A DNA stretch of 64,000 bases from Chloranthus sessilifolius. Taxonomy: Eukaryota; Streptophyta; Magnoliopsida; Chloranthales; Chloranthaceae. Positions 1-10,331 of this stretch are shown in pieces (the first letter of the stretch is position 1; each line of letters opens with the position of its first letter). Both the position numbers and the translations under genes were made by a program. A model generated the notes under the pieces. That model was not told where the DNA came from, ran no database searches, and worked only from the letters and a program-made list of their open reading frames with translations. The stretch is from positions 83,549,765 to 83,613,764 of the forward strand of contig CM037588.1 of NCBI GenBank assembly GCA_021018995.1, in the 5' to 3' direction.

Positions 1-142
1 AAAAGTGATATGGTGAAAACAGCAATCCTAAAACATCCTAAGCCTGCAAGATTCAGGGCTATTATAGCAAGTTTTGATAAGTAAGCGTTTGTCCCACAAA
101 GAATTTGATCTAGAACTCAAAATGGGCTATAATAGTAGGCCT

Positions 143-164
143 CCAGATCTGGCTACAGATCTGA
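143..164 (-). repeat. Conserved AGATCT hairpin in the LTR leader
   Basis: CCAGATCTG is followed by a four-base loop and CAGATCTGA, forming a stem of eight to nine pairs. The same hairpin recurs at the same place in the other Athila-like LTRs of the window (for example 39313-39334, 46354-46375, 54645-54665 and 30857-30877). Several of its changes preserve pairing. Confidence 0.65.
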
Positions 165-457
165 CAATCCTAAAGAAGGGGAGTTGGGTGTCATGACTTT
201 ACTAAATTAACCCTAACGAAAAAGAAATAAAGTACAGCCCTATCCTAAAGAAAGGGTTAAGAAGAAGATGGTGATGGTGTGCACCAAAATAAAATATAAA
301 AATGATGGGAAGTAAGAAAGTTAAGCTAGAGTTAATACAGTAATGTAACTCAGATCTAGACAGTCTCTGCAATGGTCCTTACTGAGATGCTATCAATAAC
401 CTCAACAAGGTAGAAGAATCTAATTTAACCTATGTCATTTGGGGTGCTCTTAAGGCT

Positions 458-489
458 ATACTCTGTCCACTCAAATGATCACAGAGTAT
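458..489 (-). repeat. Second conserved LTR hairpin, copy 1
   Basis: ATACTCTGT and ACAGAGTAT form a nine-pair stem around a conserved core that itself holds CCA/TGG. A second copy lies at 973-1004. Similar single or double copies occur in the LTRs of the other Athila-like elements (24016-24047, 31179-31210, 40037-40068, 8698-8723). Confidence 0.6.
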
Positions 490-1537
490 TCGATAGAGTC
501 TGTCAAATCCCATTGATTAAACCAGAAATGCTAACCTAATCCAAAGGAGTGGACTAATCATTTCTCCAACCAATGGACCAGATCAGGTCATGAATATTAT
601 TACAGACACTATGTAATGTCAGTGCTATATGTTCCCCAGAACTGCACACAGATCTGGCTAACATCCATAGATATTCCAACCCATAAAATCTTATGTGTTT
701 TGCCAAGGTGAATGGCTCAATGTGCCCACACAAAGGACCAATAACAGGTTGAATAAGGATTTAGATTCAGCTAATCATTGCTACCAAAGGCCTGTAATGA
801 CTCAACCTCAAGCTGTAATTACTACAAAGATATCAAGTCTAACATCTGATATCGGACAAGTAAAACAAAGGGGAGCCAGTTCCTGCACAAACCTCCTCAC
901 AAGGCTCTAGAAGCTCATGTGTAGAGGAGAAGAATCCTTCTCAGACATGTGGTTGGGCACTACCTTAGGGTTATACTCTGTCCACTCATATGGTCACAGG
1001 GTATCCGATAGGTCTATCCATACCACAGAGATCTGAGAAAGAACATATAAACTATTGCTGCCACCATGGAGTCCCAGGGCTACGAGTTCTCTAAATCTGG
1101 CTATAGATCCAGCTTGCTATCCATGGGTCTATTAAACTAAGAGAAATCAGATGGTAAACAATAGATCTACTAGAAACTAAATAGGCTAGTCCCAAAAACA
1201 TGGATCTTATAGAAGTCTAAGGAAACCATAAGATCTGTAGATTTAATTTGTCATTAAGATAATAATCTATTAATAAAAGTAAAACTTACAATGAATTATC
1301 TCAAGGCTACAGCTTGTACACAACTGCTCATCCAAAAGATCCCAATGTATACAAAGCCTATTACAAAACTAAAATAAAACTAAACCTACCTGCTTATAAA
1401 AGGATTAGCCAGCCAATGCTGGACTAAGAGGGATGAAAAATAAAAAAAAGAGATGATCAAACCCTAACCCTAGCCTATTAGAGCTCTCACCCGACAGAGG
1501 ATGAAGGAAAGATGAAAATACTAAACTCTAAATATAG

Positions 1538-1545
1538 CTTATATA
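1538..1545 (-). promoter_or_regulatory. TATA box of E1 3' LTR
   Basis: On the minus strand this reads TATATAAG. It lies about 190 bases downstream (in element sense) of the CGCGAG array, the same arrangement as in the other LTRs. The paired 5' LTR has lost this segment. Confidence 0.6.
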
Positions 1546-1734
1546 CTCTGTCCATAAGGCCTTGGCTTCAAAAGAGATTAACCCTAATTTTTCTAGCAGA
1601 CGTGGCACTATTACAACCCTTGAATGTCTTGAGATGTGTGCCTCAAACTCCATGCCTTGAGAAGTGTGCCCTAACCTTGGGAAATTCCCTGAAGGTCCTT
1701 GAGTTAAAATTGACAAGTGGAGAGCCTGAGCTTC

Positions 1735-2290
1735 GCAGGGCTGGCATCTGCATTAATTCACTCGCGCAATGGCAGAGCCTTCGCAGAGGAGCATTTGGCT
1801 TAGGAGGATTGTTCACTCGCACGGTAGATTCTCAGTTGATTGTGTAGCTACTTTGTGTTGTAATGTTGTCACGGAGGTGATTTAGAATGCCTGGATTTCT
1901 CGCACAATAGATCTTCATAAGTTCTCTCTCGTTAAATATTCGCACAGGTAGGCTCCTACGCTTGCGTAGTAACTGGTTAGGCTTCAGAGTGCGCGAGAGC
2001 TGCATGAGGAAAATTTTGGGCATCTCTCACTTCCAGGGCTTAGTGAGAACTCCGTGAGGTGACAAATTGTTCTTTATGCATATGAATTTACTATGTTCTG
2101 CGCAAGGCTACTTTAAGGCTCGATCTCTGTGAGAGCTTCGCGAGCATAAATTTTGAGGGTTTTAAGACACGAGATCTTCATAATTTCTTTACTACTCTCC
2201 TCTTGACTGCGCGTCCTATCTGCGCAAGGGCAGCTTCCACTACATCCTTAGCTCCATCAGGGAGCTCCTCAACTCTGCGAGATGCGTGTT
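1735..2290 (-). repeat. CGCGAG/TCGCGAGG motif array in U3 of LTR A
   Basis: Many degenerate copies of TCGCGAG, CGCACAG and GCGCGAG lie irregularly spaced in about 550 bases, far richer in CpG than the surrounding AT-rich LTR. Copies point in both directions, since the core TCGCGA is palindromic. The better preserved copy of this array is at 25190-25760 in the partner LTR. The position upstream of the TATA box suggests a U3 enhancer or silencer array. Confidence 0.7.
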
Positions 2291-2617
2291 TTGATCCTCT
2301 GATGCATTGCACTTGCTGCTGTTGCAGCTTCCTCCATTCTCAACTAACTTCTTTCATCTGCTAGACTTTTGGTCAATGATGACCAACAAATGAGTCACCA
2401 TAGTGAGCATACCAGGGTGTTCCATTAGGCTTTGGCTCAGCTGTCATCTTTGCATATTTTCTTTCTCTTCTTTGGACCAATGAGCAGGGATTTTATCTTA
2501 AGCTACACAGTTTATTGCTAACTACAAAACACACCTAACAAATGATTATTAGTCTGCTTCAAGGTCCCTCAAAGGCTAGGTTCAGAAGTCAAAAGTGATG
2601 CTTTTTAGTAAATAACA

Positions 2618-2630
2618 CACCCCCAAACCT
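2618..2630 (-). other. E1 polypurine tract
   Basis: On the minus strand the sequence AGGTTTGGGGGTG abuts the LTR start TGTTATT. This is the expected priming site for plus-strand DNA synthesis. E4 keeps a near-identical tract at 35102-35114. Confidence 0.75.
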
Positions 2631-4506
2631 AATCTTTGCTAGTCATTGAGCAAAGGAGAAATTAAAACTACTCTAAGAATTTAAATGCCACTTTTATAGG
2701 AAACACAAATGCATTTAGCTTATGCATCAATCCTTTTAAACCCCTAGGTGATCCCTAGTGGAGGAGTGAAGTCTCCTGAGGGTTTTCAGTGAAGATACCC
2801 ACAAACTTCTCAATAAAACAGTTAACAAAAGTGCAAAATTATTAAGTCAGCTATCAAGAAACAGAGCTTCAGTTCACCTTTGATTCAACATAAATGTGAG
2901 GAATTTGAAGATATGATATGCACAGATATTTAATCACCACAACTTTTACAAAGATGCACATCATTTCCAATTAGCTCACAATAAGGGAAAACATCACATG
3001 TAGGTCAGTACTGAGGTCATCATTAATTCAAAAATTAGGTTATAGCCTTTGCCAAATACATTCAACATCAGACCCAATGCTCACCAGGGTAGACTCTCAC
3101 AAGGAACTTTGAGGGTTTTCATTTTCTCTCAAGCTCAAGAGCAGTTACAGGCCCCAAATGGGTCTGTAAGCATGAGCATAGACAAAGCACCTAAGTTCTG
3201 GCATCATTGGCTAATCCTCACAATAGATTGGACAACTCTTTATTTCTACATGACAGCTTATTTAACTTTGGATCGCAGGGTCTTTTGACTGGGTTGTAAT
3301 ATGACTTATGGGATAGGTTATAAAGAATGGAAGGTTGAAAAGGTATTCAAAATTGAGAAATCAGTAGGTGAAAGAGGTGATTCATGACTTCAGACTTGAA
3401 GTGACCAACTTCTCCTGTTGTTTTCGATTTTTCCAATGAACTTTTCCTCTTGAGTCATCTCTTATTCCTCTTCATTATTATTTTTATTTCTTTTAGATGT
3501 ATTTTTCTTTTTATTTTTATTTCAATTTTTCTGACTTGCCGCCTCTTTCCGCAGCTGCTACACTACTATGCTTTAGGTATCTCTTCAATGTTGACCCTAT
3601 CTTGTCCATCTTCAGCTCTTTCTCCTTTATCTTCTAAATTCTAAGAGTGAGGGTAGGTTTGAATCAGGTCCATAGGTTCAAGTTCAAGTACTCAGGTGTA
3701 TTTTGAAGAAAATTAGAAATTAAGGCTCAAAAGGTGTGTGCACAAGGGCAATTGATTACGGTTTGGCCTGTTTAAGCTCAAACTGTCTAAGACAAGGCTT
3801 TAATCCTTTCCTAGGTGTCATGAGTACTGTCAGTTGTTTCAACTTAGAGGTGCCTAACTTCTAGTGAGGGCATTGACTCAGCCAGTCCTTAGAGCTAAAA
3901 GAATTGCCTTAGTCACTCCTCAAACGAAGGAAAAAATTTTTGTAGGCCCAAATCTCACTAGTTATGGTCTTCCATTGAACTCTTAGGCATGTCCTTACCT
4001 TTTTCTCTCTTTAATGATTCACTAAGTACTGATACAAGTGAGTTTTCTTAGTGTTCACATCATGGAAAAGTTAAAATCTAAAAGCTTGTAATGCCTAAAG
4101 GTCTGCAAATTTTTTAAATTTCTCATTTTTTATGATTCTTAAGTGAGCATGGCTCCATTTCTATCTTACTCACTTGATTCTGCTGTACTTAGGTTAAATA
4201 TTTCATCAGCAAACCTTGCCACACCCCCAAACATATGAGGAGCAGTGTCCTCACTGTTTCTAATATAAAGGGCTTGTGCAGTAGGGCAAAAACAGATATA
4301 AAATAGAAAATGAAGTACAACAGGAAAATAAAATACACAACACAAAAATAAACACACAAACAGACAAATAAAAATAAAGAAAGACAGTGACCAAAACAGC
4401 ACATTACAAAAAGAAATTTCAGTATAACAGCAAAAGTATATATAACGTAAGGGAAAGTAAACTATAAAATTACACACTACTTCCTAACAAAATACATGTG
4501 CAAAAA
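2631..4506 (-). other. Conserved non-coding 3' region of E1
   Basis: About 1.9 kb without a credible gene. It is collinear with 10332-12122, 35115-36960 and 41392-43180, with shared blocks such as the one around 2738-2810 and AGAGCAGTTACAG near 3131. Short ORFs here sit in T-rich runs and are not conserved. At 4222-4233 it contains a second tract resembling the polypurine tract. Confidence 0.6.
4222..4233 (-). other. Second polypurine-tract-like motif in E1
   Basis: On the minus strand a TGTTTGGGGGTGTGG-type sequence repeats the core of the true tract at 2618-2630, but lies about 1.6 kb upstream of it in element sense. The same duplicate occurs in E2 (11895-11908), E4 (36682-36694) and E5 (42957-42970). 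Confidence 0.5.
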
Positions 4507-7469
4507 TTAATCATCTGAGTCTTTAGCTTCAGCAGGTGGTTCCTGGATTTCTTTATCCTTTGCTTGCTTCAAAACAGCAGTCTTAGATAGTGGTCTTTTT
4601 GAAGTAGGTTTCCTAGGCTTGGTTGTGCTTTTCCTTATAGGAGTGGGTGATGGATGGCTTTAGGGTAGGGTCCTTGATTTTGAGTCCAGGTTTTACTTGG
4701 CTAGGTTCCTTTGAATCTGGAGCTCTTTGCTGGAGAGGTACATCTGGGTTTAATTCTTGAAAAAGAGCTTCTGCCAACTCCCTGTTAGTTTGTGCATTTA
4801 CGGACTTCTCCAAAGCTGCAATAGTCACCCCATAATCATGAGCTCTCTCCTCAGTCAGTCAGTCTCTCTTTCAGTTCCTTGATCACATCTTCTTGACTCT
4901 CAACTCTTCTCTTTTGCTGGTTGTAATTGGACCATAATCTCTATCCATCCTTGCTTGATTTCCTTTTTCTCAACCTTATGAGCAAGCATCAGGAGTTTAA
5001 TTTTATGAAGGAGGGGCTATCGTACTATAGCTTTCAAGTCAGCCATGCCTTGAACTACATCCCTCTTTATATAAGCATTAGCTTGCATGGCCCGAAGGAG
5101 GGTGTAACAAGGAGGCTAGGGATTACAAGAGACAGGAAGTATGGGCTGAGCAGTGAGGGAAGAAGTGCTAGCCAGCAATGGAAAGGGATAGGATGAAGAT
5201 AGGGGTGGGGTGGAGGGTAGAGGGTGAGGGACATTAAGGGTAGTTTCAGGTATGTGTTGTAGTTGAGGTTCAGGGTCTGTTTGGGTGGACACATCTTTTG
5301 AGGTGATGGGAGAAGTTTCTGGAGAGGTACAATGGGTGTGGGAGCAGGTGGTGGATTATGGTTTGATGTAGGGGGAGAGGTGACTATTAGGAAGGTATAG
5401 TTAGAGTGGTTAAAGCTGCTTGGATGGATTGTAAAATGGTTGGGATGGATGCAGGGTTTGGTAGGGTGGAGTGAATTGAATGAAGATTGGCCTCAATGGA
5501 TGCTTGGGTTTGGGTATTGACCAACATTTGGGAATAAAGGAGGAGTAAGAGGTGTAGGATTTGGGGTAATGGCTATGGGTTGAATAGGTGAAACTGGTTG
5601 AAAGGGGGAAGTGGGTCTATGAGTGAAGTGTGGGTATTGGCTTGTGGTGGTGTCTGATGTGGAGGGGTGAAGTGTGGAGGGTGAGGTGAGTTTGGGAGAG
5701 GGGTATACTCCAGGTTGATGTCTCCTTGGATAGTGGATATCATAGTGGAAAATTCCTCTCGTAAATGGGTCATGGTTATGGGATAATGGAATAGATTGGT
5801 ATAGGGGTTCACATGTGATAGGTATAAAGGGTGGGAAAGTCTCAATGGAATAATGTGGGGTTTCAAAGGTATGAGTTTTAGGTTCATAGGGTGTGGTTAT
5901 GGGGTCTGGAATGGTTGTGGTGTTAGGGATTGGAATGGTTTGGGACATATAGGTGGGATGGGGTTCAGTGGGGGTTTTGGCAGCTTTTCTTTTCTTCTAG
6001 TATGGAGTCTTGGTAGGTGGGCTAATGTGGGCTGGAAAAATAGGTAAGGGGACAGAAATGGGTAGGGTGTCAGTGGCTATGGTGGTTGGTGGTGAGATTA
6101 AGGTTGCTATAGCTGTGATAATTGGTGATATAGGCTCAGGTAAGGGTAGTGGACTTTTGTGGGGCTGTGAGGTCTAGGTTGAGGGTGGAGGTGGTGTGGC
6201 AATGAGTGTACATAAAGGTGGCGTTAAGGGAGTTGAGGCTGGCATGGAGGTAGAGGGAATGGCTGGGGAGGTAATGGTTGTGCTGGCTGACACACGTGAG
6301 GTGGAGGATGTAGCAGCATCTGCAGTAGCAACAGCAACAACACCTGCAGCAGCTATTTCATGAATGGTGGGGGCTGCTTCTCTCAGTAACTCCTCCCTCT
6401 GCTTTTTATTCTTCTCCATCATTGTGCCACTAATTCTCCACTGTTTCTTTCCATTATTTTTAGGGTTCAGGGTCACTGTCTCCTCCTCCCTTTGAAAGGG
6501 GTATTTCCCAAACTTCAGTAATGCAGTAATAAACCTGCAGTAGGGAAGAGCATGAGGTTTCTCCTTGATTTTCACCTTTTCACATAGGTCATTAATCCCC
6601 TCAAAAAGTAACTTGGCTGCATTAAAGTAACGATTCTTGTGAAAAGAAGAGGGCATCGGCTATTGGGGGCCTCCTCTCTTGCTCATGACCAGAGCAATAA
6701 ATATTTTTCCTTAACACCCCATCCATGAATCTGAGGTTGGGGTGTAGGTCCCTCTTCCTGATTGAGTCACTTGAGACAGTGATTTGTCCAGTTAACTCCC
6801 TTGCTATCTTAGTGATGGTGGCAGTCAAAGGAGGACTGAAACCCCATTCAAGGCTATACGTGGCTTATATCCCCAATATTCTTCAATGCCAGACTGGTTG
6901 AACAACATCTCAAAGTCATCAATCAATACCAGTAGTGATGGGTTCTCATCACCACTAGTTTTTAACCTCATATTCTAATAAAATAGTCTCACTAGTCTTG
7001 GGAAAACTAGTTGCATCGGGGGCCGCAACAGGAGCAGCAGAGATGCCTTGGTTAGATACTCAATGGAGGCAGAGGTCTCTAGTAGCTCCTCAAAATAGAC
7101 TTTGTCAAAAATAGTTTCAGCCTCCAACTGGATTGATTGCATAAATTCAGAAGGGACCCTGACGTATTCAGTAGTCTCTTCCTCCTCAACCTCCGGGACC
7201 TCAGGGGCCACAACTTTGCCCTTTTTGTGTTTCTTCTTTAATTTTTCAGGGCTCTTAGCAGGTGGGTGCTCTCTGGCCCTCTTCTTTAGGGCTGATTTCT
7301 TCTTTTCTTTTGGGATTGGGGGCCCAACAATAGGTGGAGGCACCTCAAAGGTCTCTAATGTGGAGGCCTCTGCAATCCTTACTAATTTTCTAGTGGCCAC
7401 AACACTACCACTAGCAGCAAGATTCAGCATGGCAGTTAAGGTATCTGTGAATTGTGAACCAGCAGCCAT
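4507..7469 (-). pseudogene. E1 3' ORF, lysine/proline-rich protein of unknown function (decayed)
   Basis: The likely start is MAAGSQFTDT at 7469. The first 164 residues are open and include a very basic stretch (KEKKKSALKKRAREH, then KLKKKHKKGK), a good nuclear-localisation candidate. The frame then breaks but continues in pieces at 6622-6828 and 6174-6656, and through a Pro/Ser/Thr-rich segment (5493-5948) to a basic tail ending KDSDD at 4507. The middle part resembles the plant-transposon domain also seen in E2 and E4. It sits after gag in the place where Athila elements carry their env-like ORF, but I see no transmembrane or signal sequence. Function is not known. A DNA-binding or regulatory role is my inference from the adjacent motif array. 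Confidence 0.6.
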
Positions 7470-7842
7470 AGGTGCAAAAATTATTAAAAATGGGGCTCAC
7501 AAATCTTAGAAAACACATAACACGCTTAATACGCATAGAAGCACCAAATTTTTTCCTTCTTTCTCTCTAATTTACTAAACCAATCAAAGCACAAAGCGAG
7601 AGTTGGAGGGCTTACCAATTGAGAGCTAGGGTTCCACCTAAAAACTTGCACAGCAATTCAAATCCCCCCAAACCTTGTTTAAAGTGACCAGGAGTAGTTG
7701 GGGAATAAAATGGTAGGAGGAAAATGCTTTAGGTGGAGTGGCTTAAGTTGTAGAAAAGAAAGCAGAGAAAGGGTAATTCGATTGTAGTGCGGAGAAGCTA
7801 GGGCAGAAAGATGAAGTGAAGAAAATGAAGGGTTTCGCAGAG

Positions 7843-8130
7843 TTTATAGAGCTAATCCCGTGGTTCGCCGAGTTGGAAATAAGTGCTCGCAGGATAGATT
7901 TCTCGTGCAGTTAACATTTAATCTCGCGAGAAGTTATGTCGCGTAGAAGAAAACTGCCTTTCAATCCATTTTGCAGAGTTGAAACTTTGCCATGGTGCGC
8001 GAGAGCTATTTCACTTCAGAATTTTTCCCTGCGATGTTCTCACGAAGAACAAAATATATGATAAGCCTTTCGCATGGATTGGACTCGCAGAAATAAAGTA
8101 ATTCTGCGAGGCTCTATTACCACTATTGTT
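7843..8130 (-). promoter_or_regulatory. Internal CGCGAG array with TATA box upstream of the E1 3' ORF
   Basis: The segment carries CTCGCAGG, CTCGCGAGAAG, GTCGCGTAG and GCGCGAGAGC, the same motif family as the E1 LTR. At its ORF-facing edge TATAAA reads on the minus strand (7843-7848), about 375 bases before the ORF start at 7469. I interpret this as an internal promoter for the 3' ORF. That is inference, since no transcript data are available. Confidence 0.5.
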
Positions 8131-8169
8131 TAGGCATTTTAGCACACGGGAGAGCCAAAAATGGGCTTC

Positions 8170-8174
8170 TGCAG
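8170..8174. repeat. Left target duplication of E2
   Basis: TGCAG here matches TGCAA at 21190-21194 in four of five bases. Together with LTR ends TGTT...AACA it fixes the E2 boundaries and shows insertion into E1. Confidence 0.65.
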
Positions 8175-9314
8175 TGTTGGGATTCTGCCTTGTGTTCAAA
8201 AAGGGTTTTAAAATCGCACAATTAAAGGGTCTATGGAGAGCACACACCAAGGCAGGCTCACACACAGTCCTGCAAGTATTCAGGGCCTGTTGTAGTAAGT
8301 TTTTCAAAAAAGTAAGGGAATGTCCACAGGGAAATGTGAGTTAAAATCAGGTAAATCTTCAGATCTGTGATAGATCAGGCACCCTTCCTAATGTTAACAC
8401 AGTAAAAGGAAGAGGAGAGGTTTAAGGGCTTGTCACTTCTAAATTAAACTCAAAACAAGTAAGATTGCAGAGATAAATGGTAGGATCAGATCTCGAGTAT
8501 AGATCTTGCAAAGAGGGGGAATTAAACACTAGAAAATGGGGAGAAGCAGCTTGGAGTTTGGTCTTACTGCAATTAGGTTGAGCTGCTAGGGTTACAGAGA
8601 GTATAGAGTACACCAATCTCTCATCTGGCCATAGGCACAGCTGCAAGGTAGAAGAATCTACTCTACACAAAAGGCTTGAACTGATCTTAAGGGTATTATC
8701 TGTCCACTTTAATGGTCACAGATCCTCCTATAGACTTCCTCCAAATCAAAGGATTAAGGTAGAAGAATCCAATTTAGACCCAAAGGTTTGAATTGATCTT
8801 AAGGCTATGATCTATCCACTTCAATGGTCACAGATCATCCTAAGGATTTCCTCCAAACCAAAGGGTTCAATTAGAGCATTAAAATCACTGCAAATGCTGT
8901 AATTACTAGGCCACAGACACAGGCAATTGCAGGAGCATCAGATCCAGGGAGATCAAATGGCATCCAAGAGGTCTACCAGTTAAGTGGGTGAGCTATTCTC
9001 ATCTACACAAAGCTGATCGAGCACCAAATGAAACCAAAGGACCTATAGATCTAATTACAACAATTAAACCAACATTACATTGAATTAAACTGACCATACA
9101 ATGAAATGTCCTCAGATTTGTAGTCTGTACATCATCTAACCCTCAACAACACTCTCAGCTCTCCCTAATTACAGATTTGACCTCTCTCTTTGTTGCTCTC
9201 AAGAATTTAGCCAACCATCAACCATAGTTGGACTAAAGGAAAGAATTAAAGAATTTTGCTACAGGCTCTGGTTTTCGAAATCGATCCCCCCTTTTTCTGA
9301 TGGCTTCCTTCCTT

Positions 9315-9320
9315 CTTATA
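9315..9320 (-). promoter_or_regulatory. TATA box of E2 3' LTR
   Basis: TATAAG on the minus strand, preserved in the partner LTR at 20172-20177, lies about 250 bases downstream of the TCGATAGG array in element sense. Confidence 0.5.
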
Positions 9321-9569
9321 GCTTTCTCCTTTAGCCTCAGATCTATTTTTCCGCCAATTGTAACTTCTAGCATGATTCTCTTATTCCCTCTTTTATTCCC
9401 TTTCTAGAAGGTTCTTCCAGTTCATTAAAGTTGAGGGAGGGCACGTGGGTCTGTTAGGGTTTCCCAGGGCACTTCTAAAAGTCTCGCACCAATCACCAAG
9501 GTGCCTCGGTTTGAGTGCAACAGGTCACCAACTCACAGCGTGTGCACAACAGCTTTTCTAGGAAGTGTT

Positions 9570-10065
9570 TAGATCGATTTTGATAGGTTGAGGAAGCTTT
9601 TGATAGGTTGAGATAAAAAACTTTGGTCCTTTTACTGGGATTCAGGATCCTATCGAAAGGTCCCAATAGGTTGAATCCTGCAGTTAGAGCTTCAGCATTT
9701 GCAACCTCCATTTGATGTTTTCGATAGGTTGAGCGATCCTTTCCACAGGTTGAGCTCTTGGATGATTGCTTTTGATAGGTTCTCTTCTGGCTCCTATCGA
9801 CAGGTTCCAGAAGCTTTCGATAAGTTCACCCACTGATTTGTAGCAACCATTCGATAGGTGGCATTTTCCTGATAGATTCTAGGATCCTGTCGACAGGATC
9901 ACTTTAAGTTCCATGGGACCTTTCGATAGGATGCTTCCTGCTTGCTTTCAACTGCTCGATAGGTTTCAGATCCTATTGAAATACTCTGATCTCCACGACT
10001 TCTTCCTTTTTAGCCTTCAGATCCTATCGATAGGTTGAAGTAACCTATCGACAGGTTGTTCTCAA
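9570..10065 (-). repeat. TCGATAGGTT palindromic motif array in U3 of LTR B
   Basis: I see roughly sixteen copies or variants of TCGATAGGTT or its complement in about 490 bases. They include full palindromes such as CCTATCGATAGG near 10025 and CCTGTCGACAGG near 9890. Spacing is irregular, so this is a dispersed motif cluster rather than a satellite. The same array lies at 20430-20935. Confidence 0.8.
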
Positions 10066-10331
10066 CTTGCTTTTCCTTTTTCAACGCTTTTTTGCTGTTG
10101 CTGCACACCCCAAGTGGTCATTGGTTTGGGGCCCTTTTGTGTGCCATAGCTGGGTTAGAGCTATGGTGAGAGATGGACCTTCTTGTAGAGCACTTTAGAG
10201 TGGATTTCTGCACTATGACTGCTTATTATTATTATCTACAAAACATTCTCAATAAGCACTTATTAGTCAACTCATAGGTCTATCAAAGCTCATGTTAAGA
10301 GGTGAAAAGTGACACTTTTCACTGATTAACA

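Larger units (their letters stand above)
1..2617 (-). mobile_element. E1 3' LTR (family A), 5' terminal bases of the + strand copy missing
   Basis: The sequence is collinear with 23567-26094 and ends AATAACA, followed at once by a polypurine tract on the minus strand. The window starts about 90 bases inside it. From left to right it holds the U5/R-like leader with two kinds of inverted repeat, a TATA box at 1538-1545 and a CGCGAG-rich array at 1735-2290. A telomere-like pair of CCCTAA units near 1460 is too short to mean anything. Confidence 0.88.
8175..10331 (-). mobile_element. E2 3' LTR (family B)
   Basis: It starts TGTTGGGATTCTG and ends GATTAACA. It is collinear with the 5' copy at 19041-21189, with differences scattered through it. 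It has a leader hairpin near 8357, repeated TCCACTT..TGGTCACAGAT hairpins near 8698 and 8813, TATAAG on the minus strand at 9315-9320, and a TCGATAGG array from 9570 to 10065. Confidence 0.9.

Noticed and set aside
695..910. 71-codon ORF on the plus strand inside the E1 LTR
   Set aside because: It lies in non-coding LTR leader, is antisense to the element and is not kept in the partner LTR.
1455..1475. Telomere-type CCCTAA repeat
   Set aside because: Only about two units, as often occurs by chance.
4166..4477. Hydrophobic 103-codon ORF that could look like a membrane protein
   Set aside because: It comes from AT-rich sequence at the end of the 3' ORF region. The phenylalanine-rich composition reflects A/T runs, and E2, E4 and E5 lack it.
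5853..6047. Glycine-rich plus-strand ORF
   Set aside because: It is the complement of the Pro/Thr-rich 3' ORF and has no support of its own.
4507..7469. Retroviral envelope gene
   Set aside because: The position fits the env-like ORF of Athila elements, but no signal peptide, transmembrane segment or cleavage site is visible, and the termini are strongly basic.
9570..10065. CRISPR array or centromeric satellite
   Set aside because: The motif is short, degenerate, in both directions and irregularly spaced, without constant-length spacers or a monomer.
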